NCBI RefSeq assembly: GCF_010015445.1
Contig: NC_053127.1
Span: forward strand, 29,095,215 to 29,159,214
Source: Perca fluviatilis
Lineage: Eukaryota > Chordata > Actinopteri > Perciformes > Percidae
Direction: 5' to 3'
Length of the DNA stretch: 64,000 nucleotides
Shown in pieces: positions 51,501 to 60,389 of this stretch (its first letter is position 1; every line of letters starts with the position of its first letter). Position numbers and translations under genes: made by a program. A model generated the notes under the pieces. That model saw nothing but the letters and a program-made list of their open reading frames with translations, was not told the origin of the DNA and searched no databases.

Positions 51501-54051
51501 TTACTGCATGACTAGATTTTCTTGCTCCCCTCCAAATGTTATCATGCAAATACCGTGAGTTTTTCAAAAGAGCCAAGTCATGTTGACCCCATTAGTCATC
51601 ACATTCTGCCATGGCATTAGTGGCAAGTAGCTGCAGCACTAATCAAGCTAATCCACGCTTGTCCACACTGCCAAAGTACTTGTGTGTGCTTAAATGACTA
51701 CTTGATTGAATTTACTGTGTATTCCTCATTCCTCCTTTATCATTCTCCGTCTTTGTGTCTCTCTCTGTCAGGGTTACCCTCAAGCTCTGCTGCCTCTAAC
51801 TGTGGCAGGCATCCCTTCCATCCATATCTGTCTGGACTTCATCCCAGAGCTGCTGGCCCAGCCCCAGCTGGAGAAGCAGGTGAGGCCTTTAAACACCCCC
51901 TCCCTTCTCAGCTCCCCTGTTTTTCCTGGCTTTAAATCCCAGACTTGCCCTGGGCTTGTGCCAGAGCCTCTCTTACACTTGCATTTTTTCTATTTTAAAG
52001 CAGCTCTATTGGGAGCTCTCTGCTGAGTGTTAGCATTTATGTAGCATATTTGCTACATAAATATGTAAGGCAAAATGTGTAGCCGTTCTGAATGTGTGTT
52101 TCCACACAGATCTTTGCAATCCAGTTGCTGTCATACCTGTGTACCCAGTACGCGCTACCCAAGTCCCTCAGTGTGGCCAGGTTGGCCATCAGTGTCATGG
52201 GCACCCTCCTCACAGGTCAGTGAACTGTGTCTTGTCTTTACGTCTCATACATTAATACTTTTGGTTGTAGCTTTGGTTGTTTACTCACCACACTTCTTTT
52301 TATCTACTTTTGTGTTTCCATCCTTGAATTTGCTCCCAGCAGACTTACTGTATACTGTAACTTAATGCAGCATTTGCATACAGTATGTCTTGATATTCGT
52401 ATCCTTATATTTGGCTGCCACCATCTGGCCTTCGGCTGTTAGTGCAGTATTCTCTCTCCATTACATCAGTGCATAGTGTGTACCAGCCTATTAGCCACTG
52501 TATGTATTGTTTACACAGTTCTTGTGTGTACTGTAAGTATGTTCTGTTTTTTTAGTGCTGACTCGTGCCAAGCGTTTCTCCTTCTTCATGCCCATCCTGC
52601 CATGCCTGGTGGCCTTCTGCCAGGCCTTCCCTCCGCTCTATGATGATGTCGCAGGTCTGCTAGTACAAGTGGGCCAGGTTTGTGCGTCCGACGTTGCCAC
52701 CAAAGCCAGGGACATTGACCCTCTCATCGCTCGTGAGTATAGTTAGTCACTTGGGTGGCTTTTCATCAGTACAAAACAATTCCCTTTCATTGTTGTGACC
52801 ACCAGTGTAGAAACACTGTGTAGTATACATCTTTGAGGTTATCAAGTAGGGACCTCCTAACGCAGATGTTTAGGTAAATTCCTCTTCCAAAAAGATGAAC
52901 AGAAACTTAGGTGTCCCAGAACTGCCTCTATTTATACCTGATGTCAGCACTGACCAGGAAACAATTTGCAGTTAACATTGGCAGTCGCTGTCCTGATGGC
53001 ATTATTCATATTAGACACTAAGAGATCAACGAACATGAAAAAGCTCAAATGTAGCCATTGACACACAGACATTTTTGGCTTTTTTGTTATTAGATTGGAG
53101 GCTGTCACTAAGTAATATTAGTGGACCTTTTCTGTAATTAGCTGTGCATTTTACCTACACATGGGGTTATACCAAATTAAACAGATAGTAATGTCCAGAT
53201 TTAAAATTAAATAAATAAAAGGGCCCCAGTCTTAGTCATTTAATATTGAGTCTCGATCCAATAGTTAAATGTTACTATGTAATGTAGCTGCATATGTTTG
53301 ACAGTTGAATATTTCTGAACTAAGAAAATACATCCTTTAAAGATTGCCTTCAATGGTTAAGGAAAAGGACACAATCTTTTCTAATTCCTAATGATTTAAC
53401 CTGTGCCCTTGCAATGTTGGACATGTTTTGTAGTTTTTGGATCCAATTAATATTATCCGGTGATCCTGTCCTGAGTGTGCCAGATCTCATCCAATTATAA
53501 AGCCTTGATCAGTTTTAAATACTGATCTTGCCGATTGACTCTGGGCAACTCCAACTATAGATAATATGTACTGTATATAGTGTAGATTTTGAAAAGTGAT
53601 GGTACATGGTAAGACCACATGGACAGAAAAAGCGAGAATTTAAATTGTGCATGTGCCTTGATGTTTATACATTTTTTGTACGTGGACATGGTATATGATT
53701 ACTATTTTTAGATATATGTGCATACCAGAAACTGCGAACCAATCTGTATTGTAGATCAGTCAGAACCATACTAATATAATGAGGACAGATGACAAAGTGT
53801 ATATTTAGAAAGATCTATCAGTGTTTAATGAATAACATTAATAAGAAGTTTATTAATTTTCTGCCGCAGGCCTGCAGTATCTGAAGGAGAAGCCTCAGGG
53901 GGCTGTGGCTTCAGGAGGAGGTTCCTCCAAGCTGACTTTACCCCAGAGAACAGCAGAGGAACTCGGTGGAGCTGACCCTGATGTCCAGCTCTGTTACTGT
54001 GTAGAGGCCACCTTCATGGACATCATCAGCTCCACCCTTCATGGACTATAG
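30272..54051 (+). CDS. ints2: INTS2 gene, complete (24 coding exons, 1,211 aa)
   Basis: Integrator complex subunit 2, an alpha-helical scaffold protein of the nuclear Integrator complex, which cleaves and terminates snRNA and many Pol II transcripts. Coding exons are 30272-30564, 30763-30901, 31607-31709, 32132-32245, 33480-33610, 37822-37992, 38518-38738, 38963-39088, 39288-39359, 41631-41745, 42216-42284, 42882-43016, 43128-43304, 43808-43922, 44657-44761, 45080-45244, 46352-46553, 48956-49081, 50715-50916, 51050-51331, 51772-51879, 52110-52215, 52556-52732 and 53870-54051. All are GT-AG with matching phases, total 3,636 nt including TAG. The length agrees with human INTS2 (about 1,204 aa). 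The start is the first ATG of the first coding exon, MADSAGLQFVSSYAFEAMQK. Human has eight more residues before the equivalent Met. The gene follows MED13 on the same strand, as in human. Confidence 0.97.
30763..30901 (+). CDS. ints2: INTS2 coding exon 2
   Basis: The acceptor is ctgccag and the donor gtacag. It encodes GESILVSQLQHGLTLEFEHS and RLRLTLSELLAIMNK, residues about 99-144. Confidence 0.95.
31607..31709 (+). CDS. ints2: INTS2 coding exon 3
   Basis: The acceptor is tttcttag and the donor gtaccc. It encodes VADSNGEFFLKSSELFESHV and YLDEVADVLCILQA, residues about 145-178. Confidence 0.95.
31833..31990 (+). repeat. Fish interspersed repeat fragment in INTS2 intron
   Basis: The wording TTCAATTTTATTGTCATTTA, GTACAG.., CCAATGAAATGCAGTTGACA and CAACCAGAAGTG is typical of a dispersed fish repeat. 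No family was assigned and its ends are uncertain. Confidence 0.5.
32132..32245 (+). CDS. ints2: INTS2 coding exon 4
   Basis: The acceptor is ttttcctag and the donor gtaatt. It encodes ELPSLLPIVDVAEALLHVRN and GDWFLCLLVANVPDSFNE, residues about 179-216. Confidence 0.96.
32246..33479. other. INTS2 intron, nothing further recognised
   Basis: A/T-rich sequence with a minor GT run at 32,646-32,658. No exon or transposon end was seen. Confidence 0.5.
33480..33610 (+). CDS. ints2: INTS2 coding exon 5
   Basis: The acceptor is tctctgcag and the donor gtcagt. It encodes CRGLIKNGERQDEESVGGRR then RTEALRQLCQMNPSQALNIR and AMV, residues about 217-260. The next intron (33,611-37,821) holds the nested transposons. 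Confidence 0.96.
34257..35240. mobile_element. hAT-like non-autonomous element nested in the Tc1 element (984 bp)
   Basis: The ends are TAGGGCTGCATGATTATCGC and, inverted, TAGGGCTGCACAATTAATTG. The flanks CAGTAAG (34,250-34,256) and CAGTAAAG (35,241-35,248) are an imperfect copy of an 8-bp target duplication. The interior has a 56-bp tandem duplication (see separate entry) and no transposase frame. Confidence 0.8.
34628..34740. repeat. Tandem duplication inside the nested hAT-like element
   Basis: Two adjacent copies of a ~56-bp unit, each with AAACACTAATAACACGTTAC, ACAGCAG and AACGTTAGCCTAC(C/T)GTTAGC. They differ at only a few positions. Confidence 0.85.
36405..36655 (-). repeat. Fish interspersed repeat (TTAGTTGCAGCC-type), minus strand
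   Basis: On the minus strand this reads GGCTGCAACTAACGATTATT, then CGATTAATC repeats, then AAATGTCAGAAAATGGTGAA, CCCAAGATGACATCCTCAAA, TGTCTTGTTTTGTCCACAAC and TTAAGAAGCTGGAAT. That is the layout of a very abundant fish repeat, probably a non-autonomous DNA element. A GATA microsatellite-like run lies at 36,602-36,613. Confidence 0.65.
36750..37260. repeat. Diverged repeat sequence with CGATTAATCA ends
   Basis: The segment holds CCCCTTTTCCACTGGACAAA (typical of a fish MITE start) and at its right side ACTAATCGATTAATCAAG. It is probably one or two degenerate DNA elements whose boundaries cannot be set by eye. A third related AGTTGATCAAC piece lies at 37,618-37,660. Confidence 0.4.
37822..37992 (+). 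CDS. ints2: INTS2 coding exon 6
   Basis: The acceptor is tattcccag and the donor gtaaga. It encodes VEECHLPGLGVALTLDYRPD then VSGLLLGTNSKVRTWFSMFI and RNGQQ in 57 whole codons. Confidence 0.96.
38518..38738 (+). CDS. ints2: INTS2 coding exon 7
   Basis: The acceptor is acttccag and the donor gtaggt. It encodes RKRESSSVLWQMRRQLLLEL, YSGLREEHVVKASALLRLYC and ALMGIAGL. The variable middle (RSTHMPNDGDMEEEASAG) also varies between fish and human. Confidence 0.96.
38963..39088 (+). CDS. ints2: INTS2 coding exon 8
   Basis: The acceptor is cctatgcag and the donor gtacat. It encodes PTDEEAEQLLQLMTSRPPAT then PAGVRFVSLSFCKLLAFPTL, matching human almost residue for residue. Confidence 0.96.
39288..39359 (+). 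CDS. ints2: INTS2 coding exon 9
   Basis: The acceptor is tgtgtctag and the donor gtaagg. It encodes TPEQEQLMVMWLSWMIKEEE then YFE, residues about 433-456. It is a short exon with no start codon, placed by homology and phase. Confidence 0.94.
39530..39890. repeat. Probable interspersed repeat in INTS2 intron
   Basis: The wording GAGCCTGGGCTGTCTACAGG, TTTTTTTACAGTGTGTTCAG, GGACAGGCAGCTCGCAGATA and GTGAGGAGATGTTTGCTGTA resembles a fish repeat I have seen widely. The frames open here are not conserved coding sequence. Confidence 0.4.
40430..41010. mobile_element. hAT-like element (CAGTGGTGGAA ends) with perfect hairpin
   Basis: The ends CAGTGGTGGAAG and, inverted, CAGTGGTGGAATG are flanked by a perfect 8-bp target duplication GGATTCAG (40,422-40,429 and 41,011-41,018). 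The interior is made of TACTTAAGTA/AAAGTAC motifs typical of an abundant fish family. It contains a perfect 30-bp inverted repeat at 40,458-40,526. Confidence 0.88.
40458..40526. repeat. Perfect 30-bp inverted repeat, 9-nt loop
   Basis: Arm 40,458-40,487 and arm 40,497-40,526 are exact reverse complements, starting GTATTTTTACAGTGTGG. The loop is TACTTAAGT. In the INTS2 pre-mRNA this would fold into a fully paired 30-bp hairpin. Confidence 0.95.
41631..41745 (+). CDS. ints2: INTS2 coding exon 10
   Basis: The acceptor is ctccttacag and the donor gtaagg. It encodes AAGVSASFGEMLLLVAMYFH then SNQLSSIIELVCSTLGMK. The true frame differs from the longest open frame across this stretch. Confidence 0.95.
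42216..42284 (+). CDS. ints2: INTS2 coding exon 11
   Basis: The acceptor is cttactacag and the donor gtatac. It has 23 whole codons, IAIKPSSLSKMKTIFTQEIF then TEQ, matching human IVIKPSSLSRMKTIFTQEIFTEQ. Confidence 0.96.
42882..43016 (+). CDS. ints2: INTS2 coding exon 12
   Basis: The acceptor is tggtgtgtag and the donor gtagga. It encodes VVTAHAVRVAVTNNLSANIT, GFLPIHCIYQLLRSRAFTKH and KVSIK in 45 whole codons. Confidence 0.96.
43128..43304 (+). CDS. ints2: INTS2 coding exon 13
   Basis: The acceptor is catctccag and the donor gtgagt. It encodes DWIYRQLCETTTPIHTQLIP, LIDAYINSILTPASKANPEA and TNQPITEQEILNVFQCSAG. Confidence 0.96.
43808..43922 (+). CDS. ints2: INTS2 coding exon 14
   Basis: The acceptor is tgttggttag and the donor gtatgt. 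It encodes QGEGSRGVRQRYSITTQLLI then LYYILSYEENLLASTKQL. Human reads RFSITAQLLVLYYILSYEEALLANTK. The exon was placed from homology and phase. Confidence 0.94.
44657..44761 (+). CDS. ints2: INTS2 coding exon 15
   Basis: The acceptor is tatttaaag (weak, AAG) and the donor gtgaga. It encodes LMQRKPKSYSAALMDQIPIK then YLVTQAQGLQQELG, matching human AAMQRKPKSYSSSLMDQIPIKFLIRQAQGLQQELGG. Confidence 0.95.
45080..45244 (+). CDS. ints2: INTS2 coding exon 16
   Basis: The acceptor is tgttcccag and the donor gtgagg. It encodes LHSALLRLLATNYPHLCLVE, DWVCEEEVTGTLPLLRRMML and PSNTCRYTQSQLHQ. Confidence 0.96.
46352..46553 (+). CDS. ints2: INTS2 coding exon 17
   Basis: The acceptor is cctcactcag and the donor gtactt. 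It encodes FQKLPSSSPRLMRILEHLTL, LSPGDLIPYAEALTASMALL and PRRILQTLNKLWMGLNTVMP. Confidence 0.96.
47957..48553. mobile_element. Harbinger-like MITE (TAA duplication, 597 bp)
   Basis: The terminal repeats AGGCCCTGACACACCAACCC and, inverted, AGGCTCTGACACACCAACCC (followed by GA on both sides) differ at one position. They are flanked by TAA at 47,954-47,956 and 48,554-48,556. A 3-bp TWA duplication suggests PIF/Harbinger. The interior (48,183-48,390) is homologous, in inverse orientation, to part of the element at 49,151-49,931. Confidence 0.75.
48956..49081 (+). CDS. ints2: INTS2 coding exon 18, flanked by inverted transposon cores
   Basis: The acceptor is gtgttgcag and the donor gtaacc. It encodes LWVMTVNALQPSAKLLRQQR then YTQNDLMVDPLIVLRCDQRV, matching human. 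The exon is 126 nt and starts and ends in the same phase, so leaving it out would remove 42 residues and keep the frame. Its flanking introns carry two transposons sharing an inverted core. Confidence 0.96.
49151..49931. mobile_element. hAT-like element with TAGGGGTGGTACGGTTC ends (781 bp)
   Basis: The ends TAGGGGTGGTACGGTTCG and, inverted, TAGGGGTGGTACAGTTC carry a perfect 8-bp target duplication CTGTTTAT (49,143-49,150 and 49,932-49,939). The subterminal regions are full of CGGTTCG motifs. The internal part 49,340-49,578 is the inverted counterpart of the core of the upstream MITE. Confidence 0.88.
49988..50330. mobile_element. hAT-like short element (343 bp)
   Basis: The ends are TAGAGCTGGGCAATATATCG and, inverted, TAGGGCTGGGCGATATGGAG. 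The target duplication is TGTTGGTG (49,980-49,987) vs TGTTGGGG (50,331-50,338), matching at 7 of 8 positions. The interior has repeated ATATCGATAT motifs and no frame. Confidence 0.82.
50715..50916 (+). CDS. ints2: INTS2 coding exon 19
   Basis: The acceptor is tttgttag and the donor gtattt. It encodes CPPLMDIVLHMLNGYLLASK, AYLHCHLKETADFERQSQTV and TPEVTREELKNALLSAQ. Confidence 0.96.
51050..51331 (+). CDS. ints2: INTS2 coding exon 20
   Basis: The acceptor is aacccaag (an AAG acceptor, weak) and the donor gtaaca. It encodes DSAAVQILLEVCLPTSEEQQ, a variable Gly/Pro/Arg-rich middle (GGPLPGKLKPGNLGPRARRG), then LSDLREVQCLICCLLHQMFI and ADPNIAKLVHFQ. Confidence 0.95.
51772..51879 (+). CDS. ints2: INTS2 coding exon 21
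   Basis: The acceptor is ctctgtcag and the donor gtgagg. It encodes GYPQALLPLTVAGIPSIHIC then LDFIPELLAQPQLEKQ in 36 whole codons. Confidence 0.96.
52110..52215 (+). CDS. ints2: INTS2 coding exon 22
   Basis: The acceptor is tccacacag and the donor gtcagt. It encodes IFAIQLLSYLCTQYALPKSL then SVARLAISVMGTLLT. The longest open frame across this exon is a different, non-coding one. Confidence 0.95.
52556..52732 (+). CDS. ints2: INTS2 coding exon 23
   Basis: The acceptor is gtttttttag and the donor gtgagt. It encodes LTRAKRFSFFMPILPCLVAF, CQAFPPLYDDVAGLLVQVGQ and VCASDVATKARDIDPLIA. The Arg codon is split c|gc with the last exon. Confidence 0.96.
52733..53869. other. Last INTS2 intron, nothing recognised
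   Basis: A/T-rich, non-repetitive by eye. No exon or transposon terminal repeat was found. Confidence 0.5.
53870..54051 (+). CDS. ints2: INTS2 last coding exon
   Basis: The acceptor is tctgccgcag. It encodes LQYLKEKPQGAVASGGGSSK, a variable part, then ADPDVQLCYCVEATFMDIIS and STLHGL before TAG (54,049-54,051). Human ends SMDPDVQLCHCIERTVIEIINMSVSGI, so the final residues diverge. Confidence 0.95.
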
Positions 54052-54580
54052 ACACACATATTCTAGAGGAAGAGGAAGGGACTGGACTTAAACCAACAAC
54101 TCTATACACTGCCTCAGAAATACCCTCGAGCGGGCTACTGTCAACACGCATCCATTCATCTTTCACAAATGGACTGGCACTGATGTCACATTTGTCATTG
54201 GCTTTCAGAGGGTGTAAGGTTGTGGGTTACTCTCATTATGTGCATGTAAGGGGACATGTTACTGTACATCCATTCTAATCTGTTCAGTCTGGACTGAAGC
54301 AAAGTACTGAAAAATCCATTCTCTACCATTTGACACCCTGTAAATAAATCATGATCTTCAATTTATTTAGAAAATGTATGTTTATGTGCTCCGAGTTGTA
54401 GAAAGTAAAATACTGAAAATGTTAAGAGTCCATTTAATTGACTTATATAGGCATATTTTTTTAAGCTTTAAGTGACCTTTTCTCAGCTACTGAAAAATGG
54501 AAAATGTTGCCTTAAATTAATATGTAGAGCTTTTGTACTGTTTGTTTGTAATAAAACAAAAACAAAATTTTCGTTGATGA
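54052..54580 (+). other. ints2: INTS2 3' UTR
   Basis: Non-coding tail with poly(A) signals AATAAA at 54,343 and 54,550. The second is followed by A-rich then GT-rich sequence. Which one is used is not known. Confidence 0.65.
54343..54348 (+). terminator. Poly(A) signal of INTS2 (proximal)
   Basis: AATAAA lies about 290 bases after the stop codon. A second AATAAA at 54,550-54,555 would give a UTR about 200 nt longer. Confidence 0.55.
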
Positions 54581-54739
54581 GGTGTATTTGGGACAATGGG
54601 GAACGATTTTGGTTCATGAGTTTGTGTTGTGTCCATGCATCTATCCCTTCATCTAAATCTCTTCCGTTATCAAGACGTTCAAACTGGTCTTATTGTCGGT
54701 TTCCCGATTCGGACAGTTGTTTTGGCCACACGTTTGGAC

Positions 54740-55098
54740 AATTATAGTCTCCGGTCCGGACGAGTTGGTTAACAACTTTGTTTAGTTAATTATAATTTCG
54801 TCCCGCGGCGCCCCCTATTCTCGCGATTTGTGATATTTAAGTGAATTTCGTTATTTTACTTAACGTTAGACACGTAACGTTACTTAACCAGAAGAGGTGA
54901 AGAGCGCACAACTACTTGCTGGTTAAGCCTAAATTCTGAGGGGCTGTAGACGTGAATGAAAAGCTAGTGAAAATGTATCTAGACCTGCCGAGGCTAACGT
55001 GTTTTTTAAGAAATACTTACTATTGGGACAAGGAGGAGTGGCTGAGAGGAGACCAGGGCCTGTATCGAACTGCTAACCGTGGCATTTTGGACTAAAAG
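54740..55098 (+). promoter_or_regulatory. CpG-containing promoter-like block and exon-like segment after INTS2
   Basis: A local CpG cluster (CCCGCGGCGCC, then TCTCGCGAT at about 54,820-54,828, close to the palindromic TCTCGCGAGA promoter motif) is followed by a segment ending at a good donor (aaag|gtaaac, 55,099). It contains a closed 40-codon frame from ATG 54,973 to TAA 55,093. In human the BRIP1 promoter and its non-coding first exon lie just past INTS2 on this strand. No BRIP1 coding exon was found in the window, so the link is an inference. Confidence 0.35.
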
Positions 55099-58000
55099 GT
55101 AAACAACCTCCACTTTTACTCCCACAAACGTAAGAATAAAAACTATTTATCCTAATTTCTTTCGACTTAGCTAATGCCCTTAGCAGTTTGAGAGCTCCAG
55201 AGGTCTCCTAAATCCTTCAAATAGTCTTGTGGTATTGTGCACACTGGCTTACTGAACATTTAACGGAGCCATAATGTTATTAGTAACACCTGTGCTTTTC
55301 CTACTATGTCAAGTCAAAATGGCTGCTGTGAAAAGGGCCTATTGTTTAATTCCTGTTATTAGCAACTGAATTCATCTACTTTTAGTTTGAATATTGTTTT
55401 ATTCAGTCTCAATTAAGTATTACAAGTACATTTCACCTGCTACTGAGGATATTAAATATTTTACGCAAAGTAAATGAACTTGTAAAAGCAAAATGCTGAA
55501 TGATTTATCACAGAGAAAACGTGACTTCCAAGAAGGGTAAATGTGTGTCTTTTTAATGTAGCTAGGCCATAGCCTACATTAAACCACCTAACCTTCAGGG
55601 AACGTTCCCGCAACCAAAAACGCACGTTCCCAGAACGTTAGCTGGGTATGCATTTGTTGTGTGACTACTGTATTATATTTAGGTTTTTCATTGTAGAATG
55701 TTGAAAAAACTCCCAAATTCCGAGGGGGTGTGGGGTGGCTGAGAAATAGCGCGTGAGTCTTGTAGATAATATTATTTTGATATTCTGAAGTGTGATGCAA
55801 TGTTATTTTACAGTTGTATGTCCTTGAGCTGATAGTCTGAGAAATGTGTGTGATGTGGTCTGTTTTTCTTATGAAGGTAGGTAGGTAGGTCATTTCAGTG
55901 GAGGTGATCCACGTGCCAAACTGGGGCACTGGTGTATGGTTGTATCTCACTTAATTCTTAAATAATAACAATAATGGACACTGTTAAAATCATTGTTCAG
56001 GCTTGGTCTTGGGGGAGGTCTTGGCTTGGCTGTGGTTAATTTTGGACTTGAGTTGGACTGAATTTATTGCCTAAAGACCTGCTATTAACAAACATTAACT
56101 GGTTTAGCTCATGGCATATTCAAGATAGAAAGTATTTGTTGTACTGGAGGGAGATTTGTTTTTGCTGTCTGTTCATATTTCCCACTAAAACATCCAGAAC
56201 AGACGTTGCAGCAGAGCATGGACCGAGATAAACAACTTGAACTACAGAGCCTCTGTTGGTCTTATCTTTGTGGCTTGCATGGTAAAAGCATCTTGCACCC
56301 AGCAATCTGTAGCAATGTGGCTTCTTCTAAAATGGCTAATACAGTATTTTGCGATTGTTAAAGGGCCTAAAGTCTTTAAAGCCAGTGTAACATTCAAAAC
56401 CCACTGTCAATAATATAAAGAATTGCTATAACTCAAACAGACTGTTATGTTAACAGACAGTTAGAACCTAATTAAAGCGATGCCTTATTTAATTTGATCC
56501 CAATCACCGACTGCACTTATTACTACACATTAATACAATTGCAGCTGTGCCATCATATCCTAATAGACATATCCTGGTAATTCACCAGAGGGCAGTCTTT
56601 CCACACTCAAAACCACAGATCCATCCTGTCAGACTAAACCCAATTAGTTAAAAATAAATCCTCCGTCAGCAGTGAAGAACTTGAGAATAGGTTTCAAGGT
56701 TTGCTGAAATATAAAACTGTTACTGGTATAGAAGTTACAGTGTAAAATGGCCTATGATTACAGTGTGTATTAACAATAAGATGATGCAATTGGAAATTAT
56801 TTTTTACATTATCATTTAAGGTACTTCCCTGCCCTATACACAGTAATTCACTCCTGTATGTGCAACCAGAACGATCATGTACATAAGATAGAATTGCCAA
56901 GGAATGAAAAGAATAATCACATAGGAAGATGTACATTTTATCGAAATACTAAAAAGGTAATGAATAATATACATATTTGTGGATAGTATGTTTTGTAATC
57001 TTTTATGTGAAGGGGTTCGAGTGACTTGCAGCCACAAAGTGAAGTTCCTCATCTCTGTGTTGTGGAGGCATACATAGGTCACTCTGTAGTAGTTTGTTGT
57101 GCTGCTGCAGTTTCCCAGTGCTGTGAGAGATGCCCGAAGCAAGTGAGGGTGAAATCACAGAGCAGTTTAGTTTTAACTGGCATGGCTGCTGTGCTTTCAG
57201 CATCAAGCACACAAAATACGACCCCTTGCAAACTGCAGAAAAAGGGTGCTTAGGAGGAGACCGAAGGAAGTGAGAGATGTATTTATTCTTTGTTGAGTAT
57301 GAAAAGAAAACTCCAGGGTTGTCCAGTCAAAGTAAACATGTTGAGCTGGTTGTGTGATGGCTGCGGCAATCGTTTGTGACCTTAGAGAGACCTGCAGATG
57401 ACATTCATTTTATAATTAGACACAAGCTCCATTAACATGTTGATAGGATTCCAATATATCAAACAAACTGAGCTGATTAAGCTGTGAATGTGAACATTAC
57501 TGCTTCGTTCATCCATATAATTTAAGCAGCAAATCCATCCACAGACACACAGACATGACCAGTTTTAAATACATGACCTCAAGTCAGACATGACACACCA
57601 TTAAGGAAATGGCTGTGATTTCATGTTGACTACCGACTTTTTGAAAATCTTTTTAACAAGACGTTAAGAGGATCACAGCTGACTACGAGGCTTTTCATTC
57701 CTTATTGTCATATTAAACTAAGATTTCATGTCAGAACACTGGCAAACGTTCTTTTGTAGCTGTTCACGGCATTACATTTAATTAGAGTCACAATCTTAGA
57801 TTAATCTTTTTGGAGGAAGTGTAAATGACATGCATTGTACTTTATAATATGATCATATTCTACAGGGATATAAAAAATGTCTATTGTGGTCAAAAGTTGA
57901 CTAAATATTTGTTGTTGAAAATCATACACATAATTGCGTTATTTGATGGTTATAGAGGTACCCAGACTTTCATTTGTTGTTAAGAATTCAGTTTAGACAC

Positions 58001-58770
58001 ATGATGGTAGTTGGGATTCAGGCCGATGGGGTGCACTGGGTCTGTGGACTTTGAGCTGAATCTCTTATTTGCGGTGTAGTCTTTTTCTTTCCCAGGCCTT
58101 GCACTTTAGCCAAGGATGTGTAAACACCAACCTTATTGAAAAACAGTTTCACAACAATGCCTCTACCTCTCTAGAAACCTCCCCAAGAACACCAGAGGAT
58201 AAGCATTTAAATGGTGTTCTTAATGCACTTAGCTAGGTATACACTACAGCCAGCTTTTTCAATTCACATCACAGGTCCATTTGCTTCTGTTTACTTGCTA
58301 GTAATAAAAGACAGGTGCTTGAGAGGCAGCATAAAATCCCACTTCAGCCTGTTACAAGAGTCATTGAGGTGAGCAGAGCATTCTTTCCCTGTTGGCCTCA
58401 GTGGCTCTTTGAGAGAAAGGCACTTCAGGTATAATGCAGTAAAACACCCACATACTGCTGTGACTACTGCAAAGCCATTCACAAGGACAATGTTTGTCTC
58501 TCTAGTGCTCTTTGGGTATTTGACTTTTCAAATCTGCTCTTTGAATTTGGAGAGAAGGTCCCTTATACAGACTAAAGCACCAGATGTCTCACTTGTGTTT
58601 CTTCAACTGGAGTTTGGAATATTCCAAGAGCATTTTCACCTTGTTACATAGGCTATAACATCATTTATAGTTGCTCTGTTTCTGTCTGTGCCCATGTTGG
58701 TTTAGTGGACAGTTTGTTTTACAGAAATGCCTTTTATGTTTTCTGCCTGTCCTTAAGCCATGTTGTCGTC
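55099..58770. other. Non-coding region downstream of INTS2
   Basis: No coding exon could be supported on either strand. Much of 57,280-58,260 looks like complex, non-repetitive sequence. The rest is A/T-rich without recognised transposon ends. Confidence 0.4.
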
Positions 58771-58775
58771 GTGGC

Positions 58776-59395
58776 TCTATGGATGGAAATGTTCTTCAGT
58801 TGTTTAATTGTTTTTTCGGTCCACCACTCTGGTCCAAACTGAAATATCTTCACAACTTTTGGATCGGGATAGACAGATTTTGGGCCCTGGCCGATTATCG
58901 TTCTGTTTTTTGGCAGTTTGCAGATTATCTGTATCAGCGTTTTATTTGCCTGATAACCGATAAAGTTAATTAATTTTAAAAGTGTGTTCTTTGTCAAAGT
59001 TTAGTAAATATTTAAATTTTCACTGTAAATGCATATCGGTTCCAAATATCAGTTTCATTAACTACTATTAATTGGTAATGGCCTTGAAAAACCAGTATTG
59101 TCGATCCCTACTTTTGGAGACCCTCACAGGATGAATTGTAATAACTTTGCTTATCCTCTGACCTTTTAATCTAGCGCCCAACCATAGCCTCAGTTTTGTG
59201 TTTAGTTCTCAATAGCAGATGTTAACATGCAAACACACTAACCTAAGATGGTGAACATTATACCTGCTTAATCTCAGCATGTTAGCCTTATTATTGTGAG
59301 CATGTAAGCATTTAGTTAAAAGCAACGCTAGTACAGCCTTGCAGAGCCACCAGCATGACTATGACACCTAGAAATTTGATATAGTTAACTTCAGT
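58776..59395 (+). repeat. Fish interspersed repeat with an internal insertion
   Basis: The wording GGTCCACCACTCTGGTCCAA, ACTGAAATATCTTCACAACT and, further on, TTAACATGCAAACACACTAA, AGATGGTGAACATTATACCT and CAGCATGTTAGCC is that of an abundant fish repeat. Between about 58,876 and 59,107 it is interrupted by unrelated sequence with GATTATCG and TCGATCCCTA ends, likely a hAT-type insertion. A second copy of the left part lies at 63,405-63,570. Confidence 0.6.
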
Positions 59396-59399
59396 TATT

Positions 59400-60389
59400 T
59401 CAGTATTTTCTAGGAATATTTTGGCTTTTTCTTTGCATATTTTTTGATTTTGTTACAAAATATAAAATTAGATTTTCTTACATTGAGTGAGAGTTTGTTC
59501 ATCTGAAACTATTTATTTATATATACTATTATACTTTAATAATTTAATTTAATTATACTATTTAATTGTTGATAGCCCTTCATCTGTTTCTCGAATCAGT
59601 GTGCAAAAGTTTCGATGTGAAGCAAGAAGACATGTATCATCAGCAAATAAAATAGGCAATGCATTATTAGATCTATTAGACATATCTTGGGTAGATCATT
59701 CATGTAAATCAAAAACAGGAGAGGTCCAAGTATTGAACCTTGAAGTACCACACACAGTAGCTTGGCTCTATTTGAGTTTTGCCTGTTTATGGATACATAC
59801 TGTTATCTTTCAAATAATGATCCAACTATTTTAAAACAACCCCATGAAAACCATATTTTAATTAATTATGCAATAAGGATGTTATGATCAATTGTGTCAA
59901 AGGCTTTTGACAATTTCTTTTATTTTTTGTTATCTAAATCTGTAGAAATCATATGGACATGCTGCAAAAGAGCCATTTCTGTTGACATTTATTTTACGAA
60001 AACCATATTGATGCCTGTACAGTATGTTGCTCTCATCTAAATGTTTTTTCATCCTTGAATAAACTCTCTTTTCAAGAACTTTAGAAAAGCAGGGCGAAAC
60101 AGATATAGGACAATAGTTGGTGAATTGGGTGGAGTCACCAGATTTGAACAGAGGTGTGACTTTGGGTAGTTAAAGTCACAACACCTGTTTTGAGGGATAA
60201 AGTGAAAACTCGGGTGAGGGGCTCAACAATAGAGGAAGCTACCTTCTTTACAAGACTACATTTTATCTCATCATGGTCCGCAGCAGAATCTTTCATTTTT
60301 AATATAGTGTCGTGCACTTCTTTGCAGGTAGGAGGATCAAACATAAGGATACTGCTCCTTGATATTAGCAAGGACAGAATCATTTTTTT

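Noticed and set aside
55588..55950. 120-aa minus-strand open frame
   Set aside because: Low-complexity Thr/His/Ile-rich translation with no recognisable domain, likely chance in A/T-rich DNA.
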